From Streptomyces sp. SM10 (GTDB lineage: Bacteria; Actinomycetota; Actinomycetes; Streptomycetales; Streptomycetaceae), in NCBI RefSeq assembly GCF_002910915.1, contig NZ_NEUF01000081.1:1-64000 (forward strand): a stretch of 64,000 bases of DNA, given 5' to 3'. A program made the position numbers and the translations under genes. This document shows positions 1 through 7,801 of this stretch, one piece after another; position 1 is the first letter of the stretch, and each line of letters opens with the position of its first letter. Under the pieces are notes generated by a model, which was not told where the DNA came from, ran no database searches, and saw nothing but the letters and a program-made list of their open reading frames with translations.

Positions 1-953
1 CCCACGGCTCCCGCCGCCACCGAGCCCGCCTCGGCGGCCACCCGGCTGTCGGCCCCGAGGGCCCGGCAGCCGTCGCAGTAGGAGAGGCCGCGCGCGGGGA
101 CACCGGAGCGCTCGGCGAGGTGGGCGGGGCCGACCGTGCGGATCATGCGCAGCACCGGTGACTCCAGGGCCCGCCGGCGTACGGCGGCCCAGTCGTCGGT
201 GGCGAGGTGGCCGAGACGCAGGTGGGCGGGGGCGGGCCGCCGGTCCACGGTGTCCTGGTTGCAGCAGGCGAGCACCGTCCCGTCGAAGGCGACCACCGGC
301 CAGGCGGCCATGGCGCACGGGGACACCGCACCCGGCTCCGGGCCGGTGCGGGTGGCGGCGGCCCAGGACGCCGCCCGGCCGAACGGCCGCACCTCGTTGA
401 CCAGGGACGGCACCAGGCCGCCGAACTCCTCGTCCACGGCGCGGGTGATGCCGGCGAGATAGGGATCGTCCGTCCCCGTGCCGGTGAGATGGAAGCTCAC
501 CGCCGTGCCCGTCTCCCGGATCCGGTGCACGGCCCGGAACACCTCGGCGCGGGACACCTCCCGTTCGTGGTGGGCGTCCAGACTCGCGGAGAAGTGGTCC
601 ACGGACTCGACCGCCCGCAGGACCGGAGCCGGAATCCGCCGGGACCGTGCGAAGAACATGCCGCTGAGCAGCGCCGTACGCGATCCGGCGGCGCGGGCGC
701 GTGCGCTCAGCTCCTCCACGAGTGAGGGCAGCAGCAGAGGTTCGCCGCCGGTGAGCATGACGACGTCGGGTCGGTTCTCCGGGGTGAACGACTCCACGAA
801 GCGCACCAGTTGGCCGGGGTCGGGCTCCTCCCGTACGGCCGGGGACGATCCGGTCGAGCAGTGGGCGCAGCTCAGGGGGCAGCGCCGGGTGAGGCCGAGC
901 AGCAGGCCGGCGGCGGGGAAGGGCCGCCGGCCGACGAGTTCGCCGAGTTCCAT
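1..953 (-). CDS. Radical SAM/SPASM protein, 3' end beyond the window
   Basis: The reading frame is open from an ATG at 953 to the left edge (317 codons visible, no stop). A CxxxCxxC motif at Cys25, Cys29 and Cys32 is the radical SAM [4Fe-4S] ligand set, followed by a GGEPLLLP-type motif. Further on are a Cys, a CC pair near codons 230-231, LRLGHL, and CDGC near codons 296-299, the usual spacing of a SPASM auxiliary-cluster domain. SPASM proteins commonly modify ribosomal peptides. It diverges from the class III-type precursor gene at 1277, so peptide modification (thioether, epimerisation or C-C crosslink) is a reasonable inference. The substrate is not shown by sequence, and what lies further left is not visible. 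No frameshift: all Cys codons are in one frame. Confidence 0.85.
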   Translation of the reverse strand, partial: MELGELVGRRPFPAAGLLLGLTRRCPLSCAHCSTGSSPAVREEPDPGQLVRFVESFTPENRPDVVMLTGGEPLLLPSLVEELSARARAAGSRTALLSGMFFARSRRIPAPVLRAVESVDHFSASLDAHHEREVSRAEVFRAVHRIRETGTAVSFHLTGTGTDDPYLAGITRAVDEEFGGLVPSLVNEVRPFGRAASWAAATRTGPEPGAVSPCAMAAWPVVAFDGTVLACCNQDTVDRRPAPAHLRLGHLATDDWAAVRRRALESPVLRMIRTVGPAHLAERSGVPARGLSYCDGCRALGADSRVAAEAGSVAAGAV

Positions 954-1276
954 GCGGGGCCGCCTCCTTCAGAGGGCCGGGGCGCGTCGGGCGCGTACCC
1001 AGGCTCACCCGCGCCGGTTCGGCGCCGGTCCACGGCCGCTTCAGGAGCGGTATGGGCCCAGCTCACCGGCCCCGCCGGACCGCGCCGGAGGCACGCTCCC
1101 GGTCCGCGGACACACCCCGAACTGGCCCGATACCAAAGCCATACCGGCGCTGAAGCGTCTACCAGGCCGGCCCTCCTAACTTTCTCGGCAACGGCAGGCA
1201 ACAGCCCGCCGCACCGGACCGCGGGGCATCCCGCCGGCCCCGGGACCAGCGCAGTGACGAGTGGACGGAGACCACC
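954..1276. promoter_or_regulatory. Divergent promoter region of the radical SAM and precursor genes
   Basis: This 323-bp stretch has no gene. ATACC occurs at 1130-1134 and again at 1141-1145, so the start-to-start spacing is 11 bp, one helical turn; SARP activators typically bind heptamer direct repeats at this spacing. A TAACTT at 1177-1182 could be a -10 for the rightward precursor transcript. The ribosome binding site of the precursor, GGACGGAG, lies at 1264-1271. The link to the SARP gene at 5705-7609 is inference. Confidence 0.35.
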
Positions 1277-1435
1277 ATGTCCGAGAACACCAAGCCCGCC
1301 GCCGACGACAACAACGAGGAGACCCCCGAGGTCGAGGCACACTCCGTGCTGGACCTCCAGGAGACGGCCGCCCAGGAGAAGGACGTGGCCGGCAGCTGCG
1401 TCAGCGTGATCAGCGTCGTCCTGGACGCCAACTGA
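1277..1435 (+). CDS. Class III-like lanthipeptide precursor, 52 aa
   Basis: The ATG at 1277 follows GGACGGAG by a short spacer. The peptide has an acidic leader (residues 1-39) containing VLDLQ at 24-28, the hydrophobic recognition motif of class III precursors (LFDLQ or LLDLQ in the SapB/AmfS group). The probable core begins after Gly39: SCVSVISVVLDAN. It has three Ser (40, 43, 46) and a single Cys at 41. In most lanthipeptides, and in the labionin motif SxxSxxxC, the Cys is C-terminal to the Ser it joins; here two of the three Ser lie after it. The motif sits unusually deep in the leader (normally near the N terminus). The LanKC gene downstream and the exporter between them support the assignment. 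The mature structure is unknown. Confidence 0.8.
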   Translation: MSENTKPAADDNNEETPEVEAHSVLDLQETAAQEKDVAGSCVSVISVVLDAN

Positions 1436-1451
1436 CCGGACGCACCCGGAC

Positions 1452-1492
1452 GGTGCCACGGAGGTCGAGGCAGGACCTCCCGCCGTGGCGCC
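1452..1492 (+). terminator. Imperfect hairpin after the precursor gene
   Basis: GCCACGG and an AGGTC arm pair with GACCT and CCGTGGC further on, giving an interrupted stem 17 nt after the precursor stop. It stands just before a stronger hairpin (1510-1539), so the two may act together in ending or slowing transcription after the precursor gene. Confidence 0.4.
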
Positions 1493-1509
1493 AGGCCGGC
1501 CGGTGACGT

Positions 1510-1539
1510 GGGGCGGCTCCGTTTCGACGGAGCCGCCCC
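1510..1539 (+). terminator. Perfect 13-bp hairpin with UUCG tetraloop (partial terminator)
   Basis: GGGGCGGCTCCGT (1510-1522), loop TTCG (1523-1526) and ACGGAGCCGCCCC (1527-1539) form a fully paired, GC-rich stem with the very stable UUCG loop. There is no U-tract, which is usual in Streptomyces. Its position between the precursor and the exporter suggests attenuation or 3'-end protection, so the peptide mRNA would exceed the enzyme mRNA. That role is inferred. Confidence 0.7.
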
Positions 1540-1637
1540 GCCGCTGCTTCCGGCCGGTGCCGTCCGCGGGCCCCGGGCCCGGACGGGCACGGCACGCACC
1601 CCTCGCTCACGCCCCCGACCATCACCGGGAGTTCACC

Positions 1638-3032
1638 ATGACCACGCCGCTGCGCGGCAACAGGGATTTCCGGCTGCTCTGGCTGAGCGGCCTCTTCGCG
1701 GTGCTGGGCGGGCAGATGAGCGCCCTCGCCCTCCCCCTGCTGGTGCTCAAGGAGACCGGCTCCGCGGTGCAGGCCGGCGCCGTCGGCACGGTGTCCGTGG
1801 GAGCCGTGCTGATCGCCATGCTGCCCGGCGGGGTGATGTCGGACCGCGTCGAGCGCCGCCGGCTGATGAGGCTCTGCGACGTCGGCAGCCTGACCGTCGT
1901 CACGGCGCTCGCCACGGCCGTCTGGTTCGGGCACGCCCCCATGGCGCTCGTCCTGCTCGTCGCCGCCGCGGGTGCGGTCATCAGCAGCGTCTACGGGCCG
2001 GCCGCCTTCGGCCTCATGCGCGCCGTCGTCCCGGCCGACGAGATGGGCACCGCCACCGCACGGCTGCAGGCACGCACCCAGACGGCGAGGCTGGTCGGAC
2101 CGCTCGTCGGGGGCGCGCTCTTCGGTATCCACCCGGCCCTGCCGTTCGCGGCCGAGGCCCTGGGCCTGCTGCTGTCGACGATCTGCGTGGCCCTCGTCCG
2201 CACCCGCTCCCGCGCCCGGAAGAGGGCGGGCGCGGTGTTCACCCGGGAGGAACTCACCGCCGGCCTGGCGTACCTGTGGCGGATCCCCTACCTGCGTACG
2301 GTCCTTCTGGTCTTCGGCCTGGGCATGAACTTCGCGTTCGGGGCCCTCACCTTCACCGCGCTGACCGCGTTCTCCGAGGGAGGGCGTTCCGGGGTCGGCG
2401 GCGGCTTCGTCATCACCTGCGTGTCCGCCGGGGCGCTGGGCGGGGCACTGCTCGCGCCGCGCATGCGGCCCGACCGGCGCACCCGCTCGCTGATCCTGGC
2501 GACCTGCTGGACCTGTGTGCTGGCCGCCGGGGTGATGGCCTGGATCAGCCGGCCGCTGGTCGCCGGGTTGATGTGCGCGCTCTGCATGTGCCTGTCCACG
2601 ATCGCCAGCATCGGCTTCCTGTCCACCCTCCTGGTCGTTACCCCGGAGGAGAAGGTGGGCAGGGTGCAGAGCGCGGCCGGCTTCCTGTCCTCGATGGTCC
2701 AGCCGCTCGGACCGCTGGCCGGGGGAATCCTGCTGTCGGCCTTCGGCGTCCGCTGGGCCTTCGCCCTGACCGGCTGCGTGCTGGCCGCGTCGGCCCTCGT
2801 GGTCACCTTCGCCCCGTCCGCACGGGAGACCCCGTCCCGGGAACCGGCGGACCCCACCGGCCGGGAGGAACCGGCCGAGGGCCCAGCGCGGGAGCCGGCC
2901 GACGTTCCTGCCCCGGAACCCGCCGCGGTGCGTCAGCCGGAGCCGGCCACCGGCCCCGCACCCGCCGGCCCCGACCCCGCACCCGTCGGCCCCGCACCCG
3001 CCGGTGCGAACCGTGCCGCTCCCGGCGACTGA
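1638..3032 (+). CDS. MFS transporter, likely peptide exporter
   Basis: A 464-residue major facilitator with about 12 hydrophobic segments and the motif-A-like loop GGVMSDRVERRR after the second segment. The ATG at 1638 was chosen because the mature MFS pattern (NRDFRLLWLSG) begins right after it. The last about 65 residues form an unusual Pro/Ala/Glu-rich cytoplasmic tail with repeated PAP/EPA units, absent from typical MFS proteins. The gene lies between the lanthipeptide precursor and LanKC, so export of the product or self-resistance is inferred. Class III clusters more often carry ABC exporters, so an MFS here is less common. Confidence 0.85.
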   Translation: MTTPLRGNRDFRLLWLSGLFAVLGGQMSALALPLLVLKETGSAVQAGAVGTVSVGAVLIAMLPGGVMSDRVERRRLMRLCDVGSLTVVTALATAVWFGHAPMALVLLVAAAGAVISSVYGPAAFGLMRAVVPADEMGTATARLQARTQTARLVGPLVGGALFGIHPALPFAAEALGLLLSTICVALVRTRSRARKRAGAVFTREELTAGLAYLWRIPYLRTVLLVFGLGMNFAFGALTFTALTAFSEGGRSGVGGGFVITCVSAGALGGALLAPRMRPDRRTRSLILATCWTCVLAAGVMAWISRPLVAGLMCALCMCLSTIASIGFLSTLLVVTPEEKVGRVQSAAGFLSSMVQPLGPLAGGILLSAFGVRWAFALTGCVLAASALVVTFAPSARETPSREPADPTGREEPAEGPAREPADVPAPEPAAVRQPEPATGPAPAGPDPAPVGPAPAGANRAAPGD

Positions 3033-3135
3033 ACCGCGCGGCCGGAGACGGAACGGGACGCCCCGAGGCGCGTCCGCAGCCACCGCCCGCCCCGCGCCCG
3101 CAGGGCCGGCGGGCTTCGAGAAGAGAGAGCCGAGC

Positions 3136-5718
3136 GTGCCACGCATCCAGGAGACCCCGCTCTACTGCCTCGCCGACCGCACGTACTACGACGTCCCGGC
3201 CCGGCTGCCCGACGAGGAGTCCCGCTACCCGCTCGACACCCAACCGCCCCCGCCCGGCTGGCGGCGCGGGACCGCGGGGCTGTGGACCTCACTCGTGCCC
3301 GAGCACGGCGAACCGGCCGAGCAGGGCTGGAAGATCCATGTCTCCACCGTCCCTGAGGAGGCGGAGAAGACCCTGCGGGACACCGCGGACATCTGCCTGA
3401 GCCACGGTGTCCCGTTCAAGTTCCTTCGCAGCGCACGGGCGTTGAGACTGATGGCGGACAAGCACATGAACCGCAGCGGCGCGGGTAAGTTCATCGCGGT
3501 CTACCCGCCCGACGAGACCGTGTTCCTGACGCTGGCCGATGAGCTCACCCACGCGCTGGCGGGGCGCCGGGGTCCCTACGTCCTCAGTGACCTGCGGATC
3601 GGCGACGCCCCGGTGTACACGCGCTACGGCGCCTACCTGCCGCGCTGGTGCACCGACGCCGAGGGCCGCCGGGTGCCGGCCCTGCGCGCCCCCTCCGGCG
3701 AACTGGTCCCGGACGAACGCGGTGTGGTGTTCCGGGTGCCCGAGTGGGTCGAGGTCCCCCCGGCCCTGCGACCGCACCTCGCGGCACGCGCCGCCGCCCG
3801 TGACGACACCTTCCCCTACACGGTCGTCGAGGCCCTCCAGTTCTCCAACGCGGGCGGGATCTACCTCGCCAGGCACCGGGAGACCGGACAGCGCGTGGTG
3901 CTCCGGGAAGCGCGCCCGCACTCCGGACTCGACGCGTCGGGCGACGACGCCGTCACCCGGCTCCACCGCGAGCACCGGGCGCTGACCGCGCTGGCCGGGC
4001 TGGAGTGCGTGCCCGAGGTGTACGGCGTCCGGACCGTCTGGGAGCACCACTTCCTGATCGAGGAGCACATCGAGGGGAACACGCTGCTCGACGAGATCGT
4101 CGCCCGGTTCGCCCTGGTGCGCGGCGCGGTGACCGCGGAGGAACTCGCCCCCTACGTCGCATGGACCGACGCGGTGGCGGGCGAGCTCTCCCGGGCACTG
4201 GACGCGATCCACGCCCGCGGTCTGCGCTTCGGTGATCTGCACCCCTCCAACATCATCGTCCGGCCCGACGGACGCGTCGTCCTCGTCGACTTCGAGTACG
4301 CCACCGCACTCGACGACGTGGACACCCCGCTGGCCGGCGGTCAGGGACTTCAGGCGCCCCAGGGCACCCCCGGCGCCGAGGCCGACGCCTACGCGCTCTG
4401 GGCGACCTGGCTCACCATGCTGATGCCGGTCATGGAGATGGCCGGACTGGAGAGGGCCAAAGCCCTCACCCTGGAACGCTGGGCACGCCGACGCTACGGA
4501 CTGGCGGCCGACGCGGGACCACGCCGCCCGGCACTGCTCCACGGGCTGGACGCCTCGCGGCGGCGCGAGGCCCAGGTGTCCGCCCTGTTCGAGGGGGTGG
4601 ACGTGGACTGGGCGGGCATCCGCGCCGGGCTGCTGGCGGGCATCCACGCCGGAGCCACGCCCGGACGGGCGGACCGCCTCTTCCCCGGGGGTCCGGGGCT
4701 CTTCGCCACGGGCGGCAGCGACCTCGCGAACGGTGCGGCCGGTGTCCTCTACGCCCTGCACCGGACCGGTGCGCCCGTTCCCGACGAGTGGACCGACTGG
4801 CTCGCGGCGGCGGCGTCGCGCAGGGACCCCGCCGATCCCGGCGGCCTCTTCGAGGGGCTGCCGGGCACGGCCCTCGTGCTCTGCCTCCTCGGCCGCACCG
4901 GCCAGGGGCGTGAGCTGTGGGACCGCGCCCTGTCCGCCGCGCCCCCGGCCGCGTCGGCGGACCTGCTCACCGGGCGCGCGGGCATCGCCCTCGCCGCCCT
5001 CCGCACGGCCCGGGCGTGCGGCACGGCCCCGGACGGCCCGCTGACCGACCTCGCCCTGAGCACCGCCCGTGACCTGGACCGGCTGGTGCGGGGCGAGCCG
5101 GTGGACGGCCTGCGCCTCCCGGAGTCCGCGGGGCTCCTGCACGGCCTGAGCGGAGCCGCCCTGCTCCATCTGGAACTGCACGCGCTGACCGGCGAGGCCT
5201 GGCTGCTGCGGGCCGCCCGCGCCGCCCTGGAGCGCGAGGCCGGACACCTCGTCCCCATGCAGGACGGCACGCTCCAGGTGAAGGACGGCCGACGCCATCT
5301 GCTCTACCTCGACCAGGGCAGCTCGGGGGTCGCGCTGGTGGCCCAGGCGTACACCGCCCGGCACGAGGACGCCGCCCTGAGCGCCCTCATCCCCCGGGTG
5401 GGCAAGGGCTGCGCCATGGAGTTCGTCCGTGAACCGGGGCTGTTCACCGGGCGCGCGGGCCTCGTGGCCGCCGCGGGCCAGCTCGACCCCGCGACCCGCA
5501 CCGGGCCCGGGGTCCTGGCCTCCGTACGCAACCTCTCCTGGCACCTGATCGCCCAGGAGGACCGGCTGCTCGTCCCGGGCGCGACCCTGCGGCGCTGCTC
5601 CGCCGACCTCGCCACCGGCGCCGCCGGACTGCTGCTGGGGCTGGACTTCCTGTCCCCCGGCCGCGACGGGGCGCGGGGGACGGCCCCCGGTCTGCTGGAG
5701 CTGCTCACCCTCGGCTGA
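3136..5718 (+). CDS. Class III lanthionine synthetase LanKC
   Basis: This 860-residue trifunctional enzyme would phosphorylate Ser/Thr, eliminate phosphate and cyclise. The GTG at 3136 follows a GAGAAGAGAGAG stretch. An N-terminal lyase-like domain (about 1-210) starts with ETPLYCLADRTYYD. The kinase domain (about 230-420) has GDLHPSN with catalytic Asp367 and Asn372, and DFE at 385-387. The C-terminal LanC-like domain (about 500-860) has no visible zinc Cys/CHG ligands, as expected for class III. Oddity: the usual ATP-binding lysine in the VVLKEARP-type strand reads VVLREARP (Arg257). If that lysine matters, kinase activity or substrate use may differ. The stop overlaps the converging SARP gene by 14 bp. 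Confidence 0.92.
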   Translation: MPRIQETPLYCLADRTYYDVPARLPDEESRYPLDTQPPPPGWRRGTAGLWTSLVPEHGEPAEQGWKIHVSTVPEEAEKTLRDTADICLSHGVPFKFLRSARALRLMADKHMNRSGAGKFIAVYPPDETVFLTLADELTHALAGRRGPYVLSDLRIGDAPVYTRYGAYLPRWCTDAEGRRVPALRAPSGELVPDERGVVFRVPEWVEVPPALRPHLAARAAARDDTFPYTVVEALQFSNAGGIYLARHRETGQRVVLREARPHSGLDASGDDAVTRLHREHRALTALAGLECVPEVYGVRTVWEHHFLIEEHIEGNTLLDEIVARFALVRGAVTAEELAPYVAWTDAVAGELSRALDAIHARGLRFGDLHPSNIIVRPDGRVVLVDFEYATALDDVDTPLAGGQGLQAPQGTPGAEADAYALWATWLTMLMPVMEMAGLERAKALTLERWARRRYGLAADAGPRRPALLHGLDASRRREAQVSALFEGVDVDWAGIRAGLLAGIHAGATPGRADRLFPGGPGLFATGGSDLANGAAGVLYALHRTGAPVPDEWTDWLAAAASRRDPADPGGLFEGLPGTALVLCLLGRTGQGRELWDRALSAAPPAASADLLTGRAGIALAALRTARACGTAPDGPLTDLALSTARDLDRLVRGEPVDGLRLPESAGLLHGLSGAALLHLELHALTGEAWLLRAARAALEREAGHLVPMQDGTLQVKDGRRHLLYLDQGSSGVALVAQAYTARHEDAALSALIPRVGKGCAMEFVREPGLFTGRAGLVAAAGQLDPATRTGPGVLASVRNLSWHLIAQEDRLLVPGATLRRCSADLATGAAGLLLGLDFLSPGRDGARGTAPGLLELLTLG

Positions 5719-7609
5719 GCGGGAGGGCGGCCTCCCGGGAGCCCAGAGGAGCCCGCCTGCCACTGCTGTCCGCCCCCGCGTGCTCGGCGGCGTACAGACA
5801 GAGCAGGCGGGGCACCTCGTAGCGCACGGCGTGTGCCGTGACCTCACCTGGCGGGGAGGTCACGGCACCCGAGCCGATCAACGACTCGACGCTGCGGATG
5901 GCCTCCCGCTCCGGGCAGCCCAGCGCCTCCATCGCCCGCTCCAGGGTGAATCCGCCGTCGCCCGCGAGCACGGCCAGCCGTGTCAGCGCGCGGCGGTCCT
6001 CTGCGTTCAGGTCCTGCCAGCCCGCCGAGATCCGGGAGCGCACGGACACGTCCCCGGCCACCAGTTCGTCCAGTGCCGAGGGAGTGTCGTCGAGCCGGGC
6101 CGCGTACTCCGCCAGCGGGAGATGCCGCAGCACCGCCAGCCGCATGCCGCTCACCACCACCGCCAGGGGCAGCGCCCCGCAGGCACGGACGACACGGAGC
6201 GCCGCCGCGGGGTCCGAGCACAGCCGGTCGGTCCCGATCAGTCTGCCCAGCAGTTCCAGGGCCTCGCCGTCCTCGGGCGCGGCCAGTGCGACCCGGTGCA
6301 CGGGTGCGAGGCCCGCCAACTGCCCCCGGGCCGTGAGCAGTACCGAGGACCGGCCCGACCTCGGCAGCAGCCCGCGCACCGACGCCTCGTCCGCCACGTC
6401 GTCCAGGACGATCAGGGCACGGTGCTCCGAGAGCCAGTTCTGCCAGGTGTTCTCGGCCTCCGTGACGTCGGGCCGTCCCGGGCCGGTCACGCCGCACAGC
6501 CTTCCCAGCTCGTCCAGCACGTCGGCCCTGGTGCGGGGCGTGCCGTCCTCCCGCCGGGCCCGGACATGGACCCGGCCGTCCGGGAACCGGTCCGCGAGCA
6601 GGTGCGCCGCCCGCACGGCCACCGCCGACTTCCCCACCCCGGCCGGGCCGGACACGATCAGCACCGCTCCCTCCGGGCCGCCCGACACGTCCAGCAGCCG
6701 GGCCAGTTCGTCCTCGCGGCCGGTGAAGTGCCGGCTGTCCGCGGGCAGCGAGACACCGGAGGCGGCGCTCCCGGCCGTGCCGGAGCGGGACGCGGGGCGC
6801 CTGCCGAGCACCGACCTGTAGAGCGCCGCCATCGCCGGGCTCGGCTCCAGGCCCAGCTCCCTGGCCAGCAGCTGGCGGTAGTCGTCGTACACCGCCAGCG
6901 CCTCCGCCTGCCGGCCCGTCTGGTGCAGTGAGTTCATCCAGGCCGCGCGGAGCCGCTCACGGAACGGGTGACGCTCCACCAGGTCCCGCAGCCCGTCCAC
7001 GGCTACGGCTGCCCGGCCGGTCTCGATCTCCGCCTCGGCCCAGTCCTCGTAGACCGTCAGGCAGCGGGCCTCCAGCCGCTCGGCCTCCTCCGCCACCCCG
7101 GCGGAGTCCCGCAGGTCGTGCAGCGGCGGGCGCTCCCCCCAGAGGTCCAGCGCCTCCCTCAGCAGCCGCGCGGTGGTCCGCAGGTCCCCCCGCTCCCCGG
7201 CGGCCCGGCCCGCGCGGGCCAGTGCCCGGAAGCGCAGGGTGTCCAGCTCGTTCTCCTCCACCCGCAGCCGGTAGCCGCCGCAGCCGTGCACCACCCGGTC
7301 GCCCCCGTCGCCCGGCGCGAACAGCGAGCGCGCCGCGCTGACGTAGACCTGGAGGTTCTTGCGCGCGGTACGGGGCGGCCCCTCGGGCCACACCACGTCG
7401 GTCAGCACGTCCACCGGTACGGGGGTGTTGGGGCGGGACAGCAGGGTGGCCAGGACGAGGCGCTGCTTGCGCGGGCCGAGCGGCAGCGGTACACCGCCCG
7501 CCTCGGCCGAGAGCGGTCCCAGCAGCGAGAAGTACACCGTGCCGGAGGAACCGGAGGAACCGGAGGAGCCGGGGGAACCAGGGAAAGCAGTCGTGGAGGG
7601 GCGGGTCAT
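5705..7609 (-). CDS. SARP/AfsR-type regulator with NB-ARC ATPase domain
   Basis: A 634-residue activator. After a short Gly/Ser-rich start come an OmpR-like winged helix (about 25-110; LLGPL, RKQRLVLATLL), a bacterial transcriptional activation domain (about 120-265) and an NB-ARC NTPase with Walker A GPAGVGKSAVA and LIVLDDV. The C terminus is short and lacks a TPR array, so it is medium-sized for the family. The ATG at 7609 is taken because the winged helix starts soon after. Codons for GSSGSSGSSG come from a 9-bp tandem repeat. SARPs usually activate neighbouring biosynthetic operons by binding direct repeats, so it probably controls the lanthipeptide genes. It is the last gene of the minus-strand block headed by lanM. 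Confidence 0.9.
   Translation of the reverse strand: MTRPSTTAFPGSPGSSGSSGSSGTVYFSLLGPLSAEAGGVPLPLGPRKQRLVLATLLSRPNTPVPVDVLTDVVWPEGPPRTARKNLQVYVSAARSLFAPGDGGDRVVHGCGGYRLRVEENELDTLRFRALARAGRAAGERGDLRTTARLLREALDLWGERPPLHDLRDSAGVAEEAERLEARCLTVYEDWAEAEIETGRAAVAVDGLRDLVERHPFRERLRAAWMNSLHQTGRQAEALAVYDDYRQLLARELGLEPSPAMAALYRSVLGRRPASRSGTAGSAASGVSLPADSRHFTGREDELARLLDVSGGPEGAVLIVSGPAGVGKSAVAVRAAHLLADRFPDGRVHVRARREDGTPRTRADVLDELGRLCGVTGPGRPDVTEAENTWQNWLSEHRALIVLDDVADEASVRGLLPRSGRSSVLLTARGQLAGLAPVHRVALAAPEDGEALELLGRLIGTDRLCSDPAAALRVVRACGALPLAVVVSGMRLAVLRHLPLAEYAARLDDTPSALDELVAGDVSVRSRISAGWQDLNAEDRRALTRLAVLAGDGGFTLERAMEALGCPEREAIRSVESLIGSGAVTSPPGEVTAHAVRYEVPRLLCLYAAEHAGADSSGRRAPLGSREAALPLSRG
7535..7585 (-). 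repeat. 9-bp tandem repeat coding the Gly/Ser start of the SARP protein
   Basis: On the plus strand the unit CCGGAGGAA recurs about four to five times with minor changes, read on the minus strand as repeated Gly-Ser-Ser. Such a slippage-prone run at a protein N terminus can vary in length without breaking the frame. Confidence 0.7.
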
Positions 7610-7801
7610 CAGCGGGGCCTCCTGGTCGGGGGAGGAGCGGCAAGCTGTGCCGTACACCGGGTGATCCTGCCGCGATACGGAACGGGGCACATCCGTACCG
7701 GGCCCGCATCTTCCGGGGCGCGTACCCGCACCTTCTCCCCCCGGCCCCCATGCCGTGGGGAGGTTCCCCCCATCCAAGCGCCCGCCGGGGGCGCCGTCCG
7801 C

